In this document: piece by piece, positions 38,584-47,300 of the stretch
Layout: every line of letters begins with the position of its first letter
How positions within the stretch are numbered: position 1 is the stretch's first letter
NCBI GenBank assembly: GCA_035501935.1
Contig: DATJVC010000010.1
Span: 1 to 64,000 of the forward strand
From: Gammaproteobacteria bacterium
GTDB taxonomy: Bacteria; Pseudomonadota; Gammaproteobacteria; JAJPIJ01
DNA: 64,000 nt
Reading direction: 5' to 3'
The notes under the pieces: generated by a model
Database searches by the model: none
What the model saw: the letters and a program-made list of their open reading frames with translations, nothing else
Told to the model about the DNA's origin: nothing
Made by a program: the position numbers and the translations under genes

Positions 38584-40310
38584 GCAGCGCAGGAACTGAC
38601 CGCCTGTTCCGCCATCCGCTCCTCGGCGTGCGGAATGAACGGCACGCCCGGCCGGCCCGTGCACAACGGCGTTCGATGATGGCTGCAAAACGTCTTGGAG
38701 CCGCCCGCCAGCGTCTTCACCCGTTTGAAGCCGGACTGGACCAGGATGCGGTACGCCAGATAACTGCGGAATCCGACGCGGCAGTAAAGCAGCAGCGGCT
38801 TCGGGCGCGGCAGTTCGTCAAGCCGTTTGCGCAACTCGTCGAGCGGCACGTTGATGGCGTCTGGAATGTGCCAGGCGTTGTATTCCAGCGCGCTGCGCAC
38901 GTCGATGATAACGGCGCGATCGGCGATCGCCGGATAATCCTCCGCGTACCAGAGGTCGATATCGCCCCGCAGCAGGTTCGCGCCCACGAATCCCGCCATA
39001 TTGATCGGGTCCCTGGCGGCCCCGTAGGGCGGCGCATAGGCCAGCTCCAGGTGTTCCAGATCGAACACCGTCATGCCGGCGTGGATCGCGGTGGCCAGCA
39101 CATCGATGCGTTTGTCGACGCCGTCGTAACCCACCACTTGCGCGCCGAGGAGGCGGCCGTCACCGGGCGTGAACAGCAGTTTCAGTTGCATCGGCGCGGT
39201 GCCGGGATAATAACTGGCGTGACCCGATGGGTGAATGTAGATTTTCCGGAAGGGCCGGCCCAGGCGGCGCAGGGTTTTTTCATTGGCGCCGGTAACGCCG
39301 CCGGTCATCTCAAAGACCTTGAGGATCGCGGTCCCCTGTGTGCGTCCAAAGGCGCTGGCCCGTCCGAAGATGCAATCGGCCGCGACCCGGCCCTGCCGGT
39401 TGCCGGGTCCGGCCAGCGGCACCAGCGCCGCTTCGCCGGTCACCGCGTCGACGACTTCGACAGCGTCGCCGGCGGCGTAGATCAGCGGATCGGAGGTCTG
39501 CATGCGCTCATTGACACGGATGCCACCGCGCGGCCCGATGCTCAAGCCCGCCGCCCGCGCAAGCTGCGTGTCCGGCCGCACGCCCACGGCCAGAACGACG
39601 AAATCGGCGTCAAGCCGTTCATTGGTGCTGAGCGTCACCCCCACGCGGCCGTTGCGATCGACGAATTCGATCGACGGCGACCCCAGATGCATCCGCACGC
39701 CGTGGTACTCCAGGTGATACTGGAGATCGCGCGCCATCTCCGGGTCGAACGGCGGCATGATCTGCTCCAGCATTTCGATCAGGTCGACGTCGAGGTTGCG
39801 CTGGCGGAGATTCTCGGCGATCTCGATCCCGATGTAGCCGCCGCCGATCACGATCGCGGACCGGGCCCCCGCATCCACCACCGCCTTGATTGCATCCATG
39901 TCCTCGATGTTGCGAAGCACGAAAATCCCCGGATGATTGATCCCCGGAATGCCAGGCCGGATGGGATTCGCGCCGGGGCACAACACCAGCCGTTCGTAGG
40001 TTTCTCGGTACTGTTGTCCGGTCGCCAGTTCCTTGACCTCCAGGCAGCGGGCTGTGCGATCGATCGCCGTCACTTCATGGCCGGTGCGGACATCCAGGTT
40101 CAGGGTCCCGGCCAGGGTTTGCGGCGTTTGCAACAGCAAATCCCCGCGCTCGCGAATCGTCCCGCCGATGTGATAGGGCAATCCGCAGTTGGCGAAGGAA
40201 ACGTAATGGCTGCGTTCGAGCACGACAATCTCCGCTCGTTCGCTCAGGCGCCGCGCCCGCGCCGCGGCGGACATGCCGGCGGCGACACCACCGACAATGA
40301 CGATTTTCAT
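38580..40310 (-). CDS. CoA-disulfide/persulfide reductase-type flavoprotein with C-terminal rhodanese domain
   Basis: A 576-residue fusion. The FAD site [21 protein letters not shown] and the single redox cysteine Cys42 in [15 protein letters not shown] mark the CoADR/NADH persulfide reductase (Npsr) group; the NAD site is [11 protein letters not shown]. The C-terminal rhodanese (about 460-560) has active-site Cys510 in [12 protein letters not shown]. The CoADR-Rhd architecture reduces CoA persulfide or polysulfide with NADH. Followed by two YeeE/YedE genes and preceded by a DUF2892 gene, it looks like a sulfane-sulfur uptake and handling operon. A Cys-rich tail (about 15 residues) is unusual. 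Confidence 0.88.
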   Translation of the reverse strand: MKIVIVGGVAAGMSAAARARRLSERAEIVVLERSHYVSFANCGLPYHIGGTIRERGDLLLQTPQTLAGTLNLDVRTGHEVTAIDRTARCLEVKELATGQQYRETYERLVLCPGANPIRPGIPGINHPGIFVLRNIEDMDAIKAVVDAGARSAIVIGGGYIGIEIAENLRQRNLDVDLIEMLEQIMPPFDPEMARDLQYHLEYHGVRMHLGSPSIEFVDRNGRVGVTLSTNERLDADFVVLAVGVRPDTQLARAAGLSIGPRGGIRVNERMQTSDPLIYAAGDAVEVVDAVTGEAALVPLAGPGNRQGRVAADCIFGRASAFGRTQGTAILKVFEMTGGVTGANEKTLRRLGRPFRKIYIHPSGHASYYPGTAPMQLKLLFTPGDGRLLGAQVVGYDGVDKRIDVLATAIHAGMTVFDLEHLELAYAPPYGAARDPINMAGFVGANLLRGDIDLWYAEDYPAIADRAVIIDVRSALEYNAWHIPDAINVPLDELRKRLDELPRPKPLLLYCRVGFRSYLAYRILVQSGFKRVKTLAGGSKTFCSHHRTPLCTGRPGVPFIPHAEERMAEQAVSSCAA

Positions 40311-40322
40311 GATGGGATTGAC

Positions 40323-40514
40323 TTACGTCCCGCCGGCCCCGCGGGTATTGAGCCCCAGTGCCTTGTAGGCGGGACACCAGCCGATGAGACCGGTGACGAG
40401 GGGGATCAGCCTGACGGTCCCCCACCAGTTTCCATACATGACGCCCGCGATGATCAGCGCGACACCAATGACGATACGGATGATTTTCTCCGTTTGCCCG
40501 ACATTGCATTGCAT
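40323..40514 (-). CDS. DUF2892 (YgaP-like) membrane protein
   Basis: A 63-residue protein with two helices, beginning MQCNVGQTEKIIRIVIGV, the classical DUF2892 opening, and containing LIGWCPAYKALG. The same domain forms the membrane part of the rhodanese YgaP, so here the membrane and rhodanese functions seem to be split between neighbouring genes. The ATG at 40514 fits the family start; ribosome-binding sequence is weak. Confidence 0.85.
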   Translation of the reverse strand: MQCNVGQTEKIIRIVIGVALIIAGVMYGNWWGTVRLIPLVTGLIGWCPAYKALGLNTRGAGGT

Positions 40515-40550
40515 GGATTCTTTCTCTGCGGGTTCTCGCACCCCGATCAT

Positions 40551-41204
40551 TTATGAAACGCTGATATGATCCTCGACCGACACGACGCCGGGTATCGACC
40601 ACGCCGCCCGCCTGGCGGCCTCGCGTTCAGGCCAGCTGCGCACCCGGCCGCGCAGAGTTACCCTGCCGTCGGTCACGTCGATGGTGATGGCGCCGGCCTC
40701 AAGATCGGCGGCGCGCTCGAAGGCGGCCCGAATCTTGTCGCGCACGTCGGTGACATTGACGCGCGGCCGGATCCGGATATTGTCGACCACTGCCTTGACG
40801 CCACCGAGCTTGCGCACGTCGTTTTCAGCCGCGGCGCGCTGGTACTCATATTCGACTTCACCCGTCAGCGTGACGACGCCATGCTCCACCTTGACGGCCG
40901 GCATGGCGGTCTGCGAAAGCGAGACGTCCCAACCCATGATTTTGACCGCTCGCGCCGCAATCTCATCGTCCGCCGTCTTCTTATGGGGCGGCAGCCGTAC
41001 CTCGAGTTCCTGCGCCAGGGCCTTCACTCCCTTGACCCGGCGCACGATTTGCTCGGATGCGCACTTCTCGGCAAAACTCTCGACGTGGCCTGTCAGAGTG
41101 ACGACACCGCCAGTGACACTCACGCCGATGTGCGCGGCATCCACGCTCGGATCAAATTCCAGTTCGTCGATGACCCGCTGCTGCAGTTTCAAATCTTCAG
41201 ACAT
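40551..41204 (-). CDS. triple BON-domain protein
   Basis: A 217-residue protein built of three BON domains (about 3-70, 75-145, 148-217), each with a G-V-V-T-L-T/R-G pattern. It lacks a signal peptide and so is predicted cytosolic, unlike OsmY. BON domains bind phospholipids or act in stress responses. ATG 41204 has GGAG upstream. A perfect FNR-type site lies about 70 bp before the start, so low-oxygen induction is likely. Confidence 0.88.
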   Translation of the reverse strand: MSEDLKLQQRVIDELEFDPSVDAAHIGVSVTGGVVTLTGHVESFAEKCASEQIVRRVKGVKALAQELEVRLPPHKKTADDEIAARAVKIMGWDVSLSQTAMPAVKVEHGVVTLTGEVEYEYQRAAAENDVRKLGGVKAVVDNIRIRPRVNVTDVRDKIRAAFERAADLEAGAITIDVTDGRVTLRGRVRSWPEREAARRAAWSIPGVVSVEDHISVS

Positions 41205-41271
41205 TGCCAATCTCCGCCGGGTTTCATGGTTGAAGAATCGCCCATTGCCGAGGGGGACATTTTGATCCCGA

Positions 41272-41285
41272 TCAAGAAATGGGCG
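41272..41285. promoter_or_regulatory. FNR/FixK-type binding site upstream of the BON gene
   Basis: TTGATCCCGATCAA, a perfect TTGAT-N4-ATCAA palindrome, in the 91-bp gap between the BON gene (start 41204, minus strand) and the end of the host-attachment-type gene. Confidence 0.7.
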
Positions 41286-41295
41286 GCGGCTTGAC

Positions 41296-41742
41296 TTATT
41301 TCAAGGCGGGAAGATGCCCCGCCAGTTCATCGAGCGGCAGTTTGTTCAGATCCTTGGCGATTGCCGCCTTCACTTTTTTGCCCGCCGCGGCGCTCAGATG
41401 CCGGCGCAATTCACCCAGCGCATGCGGCGGCGCGAAAAGGATCAAGGCATCGTATGATTTTTGAGTGTCCGCCTCGTTCAGATGAGTCGCAACGCGCCGG
41501 AGAAAGGCATCCATGTTCTTGCGATGGGGATCATGGCGTGGTTCGATGGCATGGCGGGTGGCGTCTCCGCTCTCCTGCGCGCGTCCCGGCCGATCCGACC
41601 CCAGGTCGCGCGACAACAAATGCGCCTCCGGCGAGCCCAGCTCCGAGATTACCTCAAAGCCGTGATTCTCCGTTTTTCGTTTGACGATGCGGGCGTATGC
41701 GCCGTCCGCCATCACTATCCAGGTGGTCTGCTGTCGTGTCAT
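41296..41742 (-). CDS. host attachment family protein (baeRF/eRF1-like)
   Basis: A 148-residue protein of the Host_attach (PF10116) family: N-terminal TWIVMADGAYARIV, a basic central segment and a C-terminal helical part with LILFAPPHALGELRRHL. Despite the name, these are archaeo-eukaryotic-release-factor-like domains of unknown role, often found in stress or low-oxygen gene sets. It is divergent from the phasin gene across a region containing an FNR-type site. Confidence 0.8.
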   Translation of the reverse strand: MTRQQTTWIVMADGAYARIVKRKTENHGFEVISELGSPEAHLLSRDLGSDRPGRAQESGDATRHAIEPRHDPHRKNMDAFLRRVATHLNEADTQKSYDALILFAPPHALGELRRHLSAAAGKKVKAAIAKDLNKLPLDELAGHLPALK

Positions 41743-41840
41743 AAAGCTGTCATGTGGCCGCCCACATCATCTTAACCATGCATTCTAAGAATGTCAGGAA
41801 CTTCCACGGATAAGAATAATCCCCTATATGTAACCGGCAC

Positions 41841-41854
41841 TTGATCTGGATCAA
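41841..41854. promoter_or_regulatory. FNR/FixK-type binding site between host-attachment gene and phasin gene
   Basis: TTGATCTGGATCAA, a perfect TTGAT-N4-ATCAA palindrome, about 100 bp before the divergent gene and 140 bp before the phasin gene. It could serve both. TAGTTA (41874-41879) is a weak -10 candidate on the phasin side. Confidence 0.75.
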
Positions 41855-41993
41855 TGTGGCTGACCCGGCCCGGTAGTTAACTGAATACAATAAATACGAT
41901 ATTACCCTTGACACCCGGAAGGGATGGATTATAACCGTCAAAAGTGCGAATGATTTGGCGCAATCTTAAATGTAACGCCCAGGAGTCACCACG

Positions 41994-42536
41994 ATGAAAA
42001 CCAGCAATCCATTGTTCAATTTTTACCGCAGCGGTCTGCGAACCACGCTGGAAATGATGAAATTCTCGCTCGAGGACGCCAAACGTTTCCAGACCCGCCA
42101 ATTGAAGGCCATCACGGAGGCTTTGTCGGACAACGAGGAAAAGGCGAAACAGACGGCGGCGGCCACCACGGTTGAAGACCTGGTCGGGATACAAACCGAA
42201 CTGGGGCGTTCCCTGATCAAAGAGGCGATGCTTTGTTGGCGCGGCCTCGGCGAAGCGGCAAACTGGAATCCCATGGAAGACATGGAACAACTGCAGGCCA
42301 GAATATCGCAGATGAGCGATGGATTCCGGGAGATGTTGGGGCTGTCCCCCATGGGGATGGAGCCGGTGACATCAATGTGGAAATCGATGTTCGATGCCTA
42401 TTGCAACGCCTGTGCCATGACTTCCCGGGCGACGGCGGACGCCACGCGCCTGGCCACGGACCAGATGGGGCTTGCAACCCTGGTCGTCCCTGAAGAAAGC
42501 ACAAACGCCAGACGCAGCAGGCACAAAGCGGCGTAA
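41994..42536 (+). CDS. phasin-like polyhydroxyalkanoate granule protein
   Basis: A 180-residue helical, amphipathic protein of the phasin type (NFYRSGLRTTLEMMKFSLEDAKRF then LGRSLIKEAM). Phasins coat PHA granules and control their size. It sits 6 bp before phaC, which supports the call. A short CAGGAG precedes the start. An FNR-type site upstream suggests induction at low oxygen. Confidence 0.8.
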   Translation: MKTSNPLFNFYRSGLRTTLEMMKFSLEDAKRFQTRQLKAITEALSDNEEKAKQTAAATTVEDLVGIQTELGRSLIKEAMLCWRGLGEAANWNPMEDMEQLQARISQMSDGFREMLGLSPMGMEPVTSMWKSMFDAYCNACAMTSRATADATRLATDQMGLATLVVPEESTNARRSRHKAA

Positions 42537-42542
42537 TCCCCC

Positions 42543-44390
42543 GTGTCTGATGCCCAGAAGGCAAAGGTTCTCTCCATGCAGCCGGCGCCCGTATCGCAAA
42601 GCGTCGATGCGGGACAGAAAGATCAGAAAGACAATATCTTAGCCGCCTTCGAGGCGATTCCGGAACCCGTCAATGAAGAGGCGCGGCAGCGCGACGCGCT
42701 GTTGCATGCCGCGCTGGCGCGTTTGACGCAGGGCATTTCACCTCATGCCGCGATGCTGGCATGGCTGGACTGGTTCACGCATTTAGGCACGTCGCCCGGC
42801 AAGCAAATGGAACTGCTGCAGAAGGCCGTTCGCAAGCTCACGCGCCTGGCCTTGTACGTGGGTTCCGCCGCCGGTCATTGTCCGAACTGCATCGAGCCAT
42901 TGCCGCAGGATCGGCGCTTCGATCATCCCGATTGGCGGAACTGGCCCTTCAACGTGATTTACCAGTCGTTCCTGCTCACCCAGCAGTGGTGGTGGAACGC
43001 CACCACGGAGGTGCGCGGGGTGACCCGGCATCATGAATACATGGTCGCCTTCATGGCGCGCCAGTGGCTGGACATGTTTTCCCCGTCCAACTTCCTGTTC
43101 ACGAACCCGCAGGTTCTGCACGAGACCGTCCGTACCGGCGGCATGAACCTGGTCCGCGGCGGACAGAATCTGTGGGAGGACATGCTGCGGCTGGCCGCCA
43201 ACCGGCCGCCCGTCGGGTCCGAGGCGTTCAAGGTCGGCAAAAATATCGCCGTCACGCCCGGCAAGGTCATCTACCGCAACCGCTTGATCGAACTGATTCA
43301 GTACGAGCCGCAGACGGCGACCGTCCATCCGGAGCCCGTGCTCCTCGTGCCGTCCTGGATCATGAAGTACTACATACTCGATCTCTCGCCGTCCAATTCA
43401 CTGGTCCGCCACCTCGTGGACAACGGCCATACGGTGTTCATGATTTCCTGGAGAAACCCGGTCGCCGAGGATCGCGACCTCGGCCTGGAGAACTACCTCG
43501 TACAAGGCATCCATGCCGCCATCGACGCAGTCGCCAAGGTGATGCCCGGGCGGCGGATCCACGCGACGGGTTATTGCCTGGGCGGCACCATGCTGGCCAC
43601 CTCCGCGGCGGTGCTGGCGCGTGAAAACGATCGCCGGCTGGCCAGCCTCTCGCTGCTCGCCTCGGAGCTCGATTTCTCCGAACCCGGCGAACTCGGACTG
43701 TTCATCGACGAAAGCCAGATTTCCTTTCTCGATGACATCATGTGGACGCGCGGCTATCTCGACGGCAAGGAGATGAGCGGGGCGTTCGCCCTGCTCAATT
43801 CCAAGGACCTGGTGTGGTCAAAAATGACCCACAACTACCTGATGGGCGCCCGTGAGCCGCTGTCCGATCTGATGGCGTGGAACGCCGATGCGACGCGCCT
43901 GCCCTACCGCATGCACAATGAATATCTGCGCAAGCTCTATCTAAGCAATGAACTCGCCGAGGGACGCTACGAGGTTGACGGCCGGCCGGTGGCGCTGACC
44001 GACATCCGCCTGCCGCTGTTCGTGGTGGCCACCGAACGCGACCACGTATCGCCATGGCGTTCCGTGTTCAAGGTGCACCTGCTGACCGACACCGAGGTGA
44101 CGTTCGCGCTGACCACCGGCGGCCATAACGTGGGCATCGTCAACCCGCCGGGCGTGAATGCCGCCGGACGCGGCCATCGCATCGCGACCCATGCACCCCG
44201 GGATAAATACACCGATCCCGATCTGTGGTTCGAGCGGGCCCAGTGGCGCGAGGGTTCGTGGTGGCCATCGTGGCTGTCATGGCTCAAAAGACTTTCCAGC
44301 GCACCGGTGGCGCCGCCGGCAATGGGCGCGCCCGAGGCCGATCTGCCGCCGCTCTACGACGCCCCGGGTCGTTTCGTCCTCGCGCCGTGA
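42543..44390 (+). CDS. phaC: class I poly(R)-hydroxyalkanoate synthase
   Basis: A 615-residue synthase with the lipase-like box GYCLGG containing catalytic Cys345, preceded by a PhaC N-terminal domain (about 100-270). The Asp and His of the triad lie in TERDHVSPWRSV and TGGHNVGIVNPPG. It polymerises hydroxyacyl-CoA into storage polyester. The length fits class I (no PhaE partner). Start is a GTG without a good Shine-Dalgarno; ATG 42576 is an alternative. No phaA or phaB lies in the window. Confidence 0.93.
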   Translation: MSDAQKAKVLSMQPAPVSQSVDAGQKDQKDNILAAFEAIPEPVNEEARQRDALLHAALARLTQGISPHAAMLAWLDWFTHLGTSPGKQMELLQKAVRKLTRLALYVGSAAGHCPNCIEPLPQDRRFDHPDWRNWPFNVIYQSFLLTQQWWWNATTEVRGVTRHHEYMVAFMARQWLDMFSPSNFLFTNPQVLHETVRTGGMNLVRGGQNLWEDMLRLAANRPPVGSEAFKVGKNIAVTPGKVIYRNRLIELIQYEPQTATVHPEPVLLVPSWIMKYYILDLSPSNSLVRHLVDNGHTVFMISWRNPVAEDRDLGLENYLVQGIHAAIDAVAKVMPGRRIHATGYCLGGTMLATSAAVLARENDRRLASLSLLASELDFSEPGELGLFIDESQISFLDDIMWTRGYLDGKEMSGAFALLNSKDLVWSKMTHNYLMGAREPLSDLMAWNADATRLPYRMHNEYLRKLYLSNELAEGRYEVDGRPVALTDIRLPLFVVATERDHVSPWRSVFKVHLLTDTEVTFALTTGGHNVGIVNPPGVNAAGRGHRIATHAPRDKYTDPDLWFERAQWREGSWWPSWLSWLKRLSSAPVAPPAMGAPEADLPPLYDAPGRFVLAP

Positions 44391-44519
44391 ATACTTCTAC
44401 TCCCGCCCTTACAAGGCCGTACGGAGGAATAAATATCATTTGACATCAACTATTGAACTAACTTTTTCGTAAGGAATCGCGTTGGTGGTAAGTAGTCTCG
44501 TCCAGAAACGGGGGGGACC

Positions 44520-45884
44520 ATGATTAGCCGAATCAATGTCGTTAAATGCTGGACATCATTGTTGCTGCTTTGTCTGATCCTTTTTAGAATAACTCCAAGT
44601 CATGCAATGCCTAGTTTCTCCCGTCAGACGGGTATGGCATGCGCCCAATGTCATATCAATGCCTTCGGCCCCCAGCTCAATTCCTTCGGCCGCAACTTCA
44701 AACTCACGGGCTACACACTGGGTGACTGGCAATTCCCCCCCTTGAGCAGCATGCTCGTGGCTCCCTCGTTTACCCATGCCGACAGGGACGTGCCGAGCCC
44801 CACCCCGCCTTTCGGCAAGAACAATAGCTTGTCTGCGGACCAGTTGAGCTTTTTTTACGCCGGCAAAATCTTCACCTCTCAACTGGTTGACTCGGGGGCT
44901 ATGATTCAAGTCACCTACGATCCCAATGCGGATGCGATCGCATGGGACAACGCCGATGTCAGGTTTACCCGCAATGCGACGATTGGCGGTCATGCGGTAA
45001 CGCTGGGCGTCTCGGTAAACAATAATCCCACGGTGCAGGATCTCTGGAATACAACCCAGGCGTGGGGATTCCCGTTTCTGACGACCGCCAACGAAGATTT
45101 GCCCACGCCGCCGGGCGCCGCGTCGCCTCTGATCAGCAACCTCGGGCAGCAAGTCGGCGGCGCGACTGCGTACTCGATGATCGACCAGTGGTTGTATGTC
45201 GAGGCCGGCGCTTACGCGAGCCTCTCGCCCGATCTGCAACGCACCTTTGGCGTACTGGGTAGCGACACCGCGAACAAGATCGATGGCGGCGCGCCCTACT
45301 GGCGCGTGGCCCTCCAGCATGAGTTCCCGCATGCCTATGTGGAAGTCGGGCACTATGGATTGGCGGCGGATATTTTCCCCGCGCGCGTCTTTAGCGCCGG
45401 CACGGACCACTACACGGACCTGGGGGTGGATGCGACGTTTCAATATGACCCCTTCGGCGATAACAACCATATTCTCCAGTTGTGGGGCACTGCGAACTGG
45501 GAGGACCAGCATTTGAGTGCGAGTCAGACGCTCGGCTTTGCGGGCAACCTGAACAGTACACTCACCACGTTCAATGTCACCGGATCGTACACCTACCTGC
45601 AGACGTACCAGTTAAACCTGGGGTATTTCTCCAGTCAGGGGAGCACCGATCCCATTCTGACGAATCCCTCCGGTAATCCGGAGAGTGACGGAGTGATCGT
45701 CGAATTCGATTACACTCCGTTTGGCAAGGCCGATTCGCTCTGGTTGCCGTACCTGAATGCGCGCTTCGCGGTGCAGTACACCGCCTTTACGACATTCCTA
45801 GGACGCGGATCGAACTACGACGGCAGCGGCAGGGATGCAAGCGACAACAGCACACTGTTCCTGAGCGCGTGGTTCGCTTTCTAG
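44520..45884 (+). CDS. outer-membrane monohaem cytochrome-porin fusion, Cyc2-like
   Basis: A 454-residue exported protein: signal peptide (cleavage near SHA, residue 29), then immediately a haem motif CAQCH (Cys41, Cys44, His45) in a SFSRQTGMACAQCH context, then a long beta-strand-rich region ending in the aromatic WFAF typical of outer-membrane barrels. This one-haem-plus-porin layout and size match Cyc2, the outer-membrane Fe(II) oxidase family, and related cytochrome-porins whose donors are unknown. Which subgroup it belongs to needs a tree. GGGGGGGA precedes the start. The nearby cytochrome c and nirK could be downstream electron carriers. Confidence 0.7.
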   Translation: MISRINVVKCWTSLLLLCLILFRITPSHAMPSFSRQTGMACAQCHINAFGPQLNSFGRNFKLTGYTLGDWQFPPLSSMLVAPSFTHADRDVPSPTPPFGKNNSLSADQLSFFYAGKIFTSQLVDSGAMIQVTYDPNADAIAWDNADVRFTRNATIGGHAVTLGVSVNNNPTVQDLWNTTQAWGFPFLTTANEDLPTPPGAASPLISNLGQQVGGATAYSMIDQWLYVEAGAYASLSPDLQRTFGVLGSDTANKIDGGAPYWRVALQHEFPHAYVEVGHYGLAADIFPARVFSAGTDHYTDLGVDATFQYDPFGDNNHILQLWGTANWEDQHLSASQTLGFAGNLNSTLTTFNVTGSYTYLQTYQLNLGYFSSQGSTDPILTNPSGNPESDGVIVEFDYTPFGKADSLWLPYLNARFAVQYTAFTTFLGRGSNYDGSGRDASDNSTLFLSAWFAF

Positions 45885-45942
45885 AAATCAACAGGAAGGC
45901 TGACATCCCACCATTACAATGTCGCGATTGCTTTCTTGAGCA

Positions 45943-46353
45943 TCACGCCGTGGGATTCGACAGTATTTGTTTGATCCGTCCCAGCAACACCACTTTAAAA
46001 AAGGGTTTTTCGAGGCAATCCGCAGCACCGGCACGTATGGCCCGCACGGTAAGGGGGATATTGCCGGGCGACGTCAGCACGATGGATGGCAACGGCGTTC
46101 CCCGCCCCCGCATCTTCTCAATCAACTCGATGCCCGACATCCCCGGTAACTTTTCCTCGCCCACAATCAGCAAATCAAAACGGGAAAGATCCGCCAGCGC
46201 CTCCTCCGCCGAGGTCTGGCACAGCACTTCATAACCATGCGACCGCAACAGGGATTGCAACGCTTCTCCCATGGCAATATCGGCGTCCACCACACCAATC
46301 ACTGGCCGTCCAGCGGCCTGGGCTTTCGGGTTCTCCACGACCGTCGCCTTCAT
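45943..46353 (-). CDS. single-domain receiver protein with Glu at the phosphoacceptor position
   Basis: A 136-residue CheY-like domain. The acidic pocket (VVDADI), the Thr in IVLTSPG and the Lys in CLEKPF are kept, but the phosphoacceptor four residues before the conserved Pro is Glu66 (IVGEEKLPGMSG), not Asp. It may therefore be locked in an active-like state or be unphosphorylated. It starts within the fnr stop (TGATG), so the two are co-translated. It could be a partner or sink in the FixL/FixJ circuit; this is inference. Confidence 0.82.
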   Translation of the reverse strand: MKATVVENPKAQAAGRPVIGVVDADIAMGEALQSLLRSHGYEVLCQTSAEEALADLSRFDLLIVGEEKLPGMSGIELIEKMRGRGTPLPSIVLTSPGNIPLTVRAIRAGAADCLEKPFFKVVLLGRIKQILSNPTA

Positions 46354-47141
46354 CAGTTCAGTCCATGGACATGGTGTTGCGTCTTGCCAAGGGGCGACCA
46401 ACCATGAGCGCCCATGACTTCGTGCAATTTTTCCAGCGACAGCAGACGGATATGACGGCGTTCGACCTTCAGCAGTCCCTTGACCTGGAATTGTGTGAAG
46501 ATCCGGCTGACCGTCTCCACGGCCAGCGACAGGAAACTGGCCACTTCCTGCCGTGACATGTGCAGATTGAATTCCCTGTCCGAATAGCCGCGCTTTCCGT
46601 ATTGATCCGAGAGTTGCAGCAGGAACATGGCCATGCGCTGCTCCGCGTCGCGTTGCGATATGAGCATCGCGTGCTGTTCTTCACGCGCCAGTTCCTGGCC
46701 GGCGATGCGCATGAACCGCCGCAGCGCCGTTGGCACACGGGTGAATCCATCATCAAGTTCCCCCAGCGTGAAGCGGCAAAAGCTGGTGGTCTCCAGCGCC
46801 TGCGCCGAGGAAACGTGACGCTCCTCGCCCAGCGCGTCCAGCCCCACTACATCGCCCGACAGGTAAAATCGAATCACCTGTTCGGCGCCGTCCGGGGCGT
46901 TGATGGTGGCCTTTACCGTTCCCGAACGGACGACATAGAGGGCATGCATCTTGTCCCCCTGCCGGAACAGATATTCTCCTCGATCGATTACCCTGCCGTT
47001 ATGGCCGCAGTGCCTTTGATTGGAAGCACCACGTCCGTGCGCATCTTCCACATCGCAGATCGCATGCAGACTGCACTTTTTGCAGGTTGTCTGGGACTGA
47101 CTGAAGGAAACCACATTCGTCACTGTTTGAACCTGAGCCAT
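46353..47141 (-). CDS. fnr: FNR-family oxygen-responsive transcription factor
   Basis: A 262-residue CRP/FNR regulator with all four ligands of the oxygen-labile [4Fe-4S] cluster, at the same numbers as in E. coli FNR: Cys20, Cys23, Cys29 and Cys122. The cyclic-nucleotide-like fold is followed by an HTH whose recognition helix contains VETVSR, the E-x2-SR pattern that reads TTGAT-N4-ATCAA. Four such sites occur within 6 kb on either side. The gene lies 159 bp downstream of fixJ with a FixJ-type motif in the gap, so it probably plays the role FixK has in rhizobia. Confidence 0.93.
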   Translation of the reverse strand: MAQVQTVTNVVSFSQSQTTCKKCSLHAICDVEDAHGRGASNQRHCGHNGRVIDRGEYLFRQGDKMHALYVVRSGTVKATINAPDGAEQVIRFYLSGDVVGLDALGEERHVSSAQALETTSFCRFTLGELDDGFTRVPTALRRFMRIAGQELAREEQHAMLISQRDAEQRMAMFLLQLSDQYGKRGYSDREFNLHMSRQEVASFLSLAVETVSRIFTQFQVKGLLKVERRHIRLLSLEKLHEVMGAHGWSPLGKTQHHVHGLN

Positions 47142-47209
47142 ATACCCTCCTCCACATCATTATCATTCAGGCATCGTCAGGCTTATTTATAGCCGGCTGG
47201 AAACGGGGT

Positions 47210-47227
47210 GGGTATTCGAAAATACCC
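47210..47227. promoter_or_regulatory. 18-bp palindrome upstream of fnr
   Basis: GGGTATTCGAAAATACCC, a perfect 7-bp inverted repeat around CGAA, about 70-85 bp before the fnr start. It is a plausible operator; the protein that binds it is unknown. Confidence 0.5.
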
Positions 47228-47244
47228 GGACTGGATTGCGGGAA

Positions 47245-47252
47245 GTACGTAG
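47245..47252. promoter_or_regulatory. FixJ-type recognition motif upstream of fnr
   Basis: GTACGTAG matches the GTAMGTAG element recognised by phosphorylated FixJ in rhizobial fixK promoters. It lies about 105 bp before fnr and 50 bp after the fixJ stop, adjacent to the palindrome at 47210-47227. Confidence 0.45.
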
Positions 47253-47300
47253 TAAAGCGGGTACGGCTCGCAGGCATGGATCCCCCGCCTGCGGCGGGAA

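Noticed and set aside
38628-40556. Open frame of 642 codons opposite the persulfide reductase gene
   Set aside because: Antisense to a clear flavoprotein gene with intact motifs; no domain recognisable.
44441-44470. TTGACATCAA-like sequence upstream of the Cyc2-like gene as a fifth FNR site
   Set aside because: The half-sites have the wrong spacing and do not fit TTGAT-N4-ATCAA.
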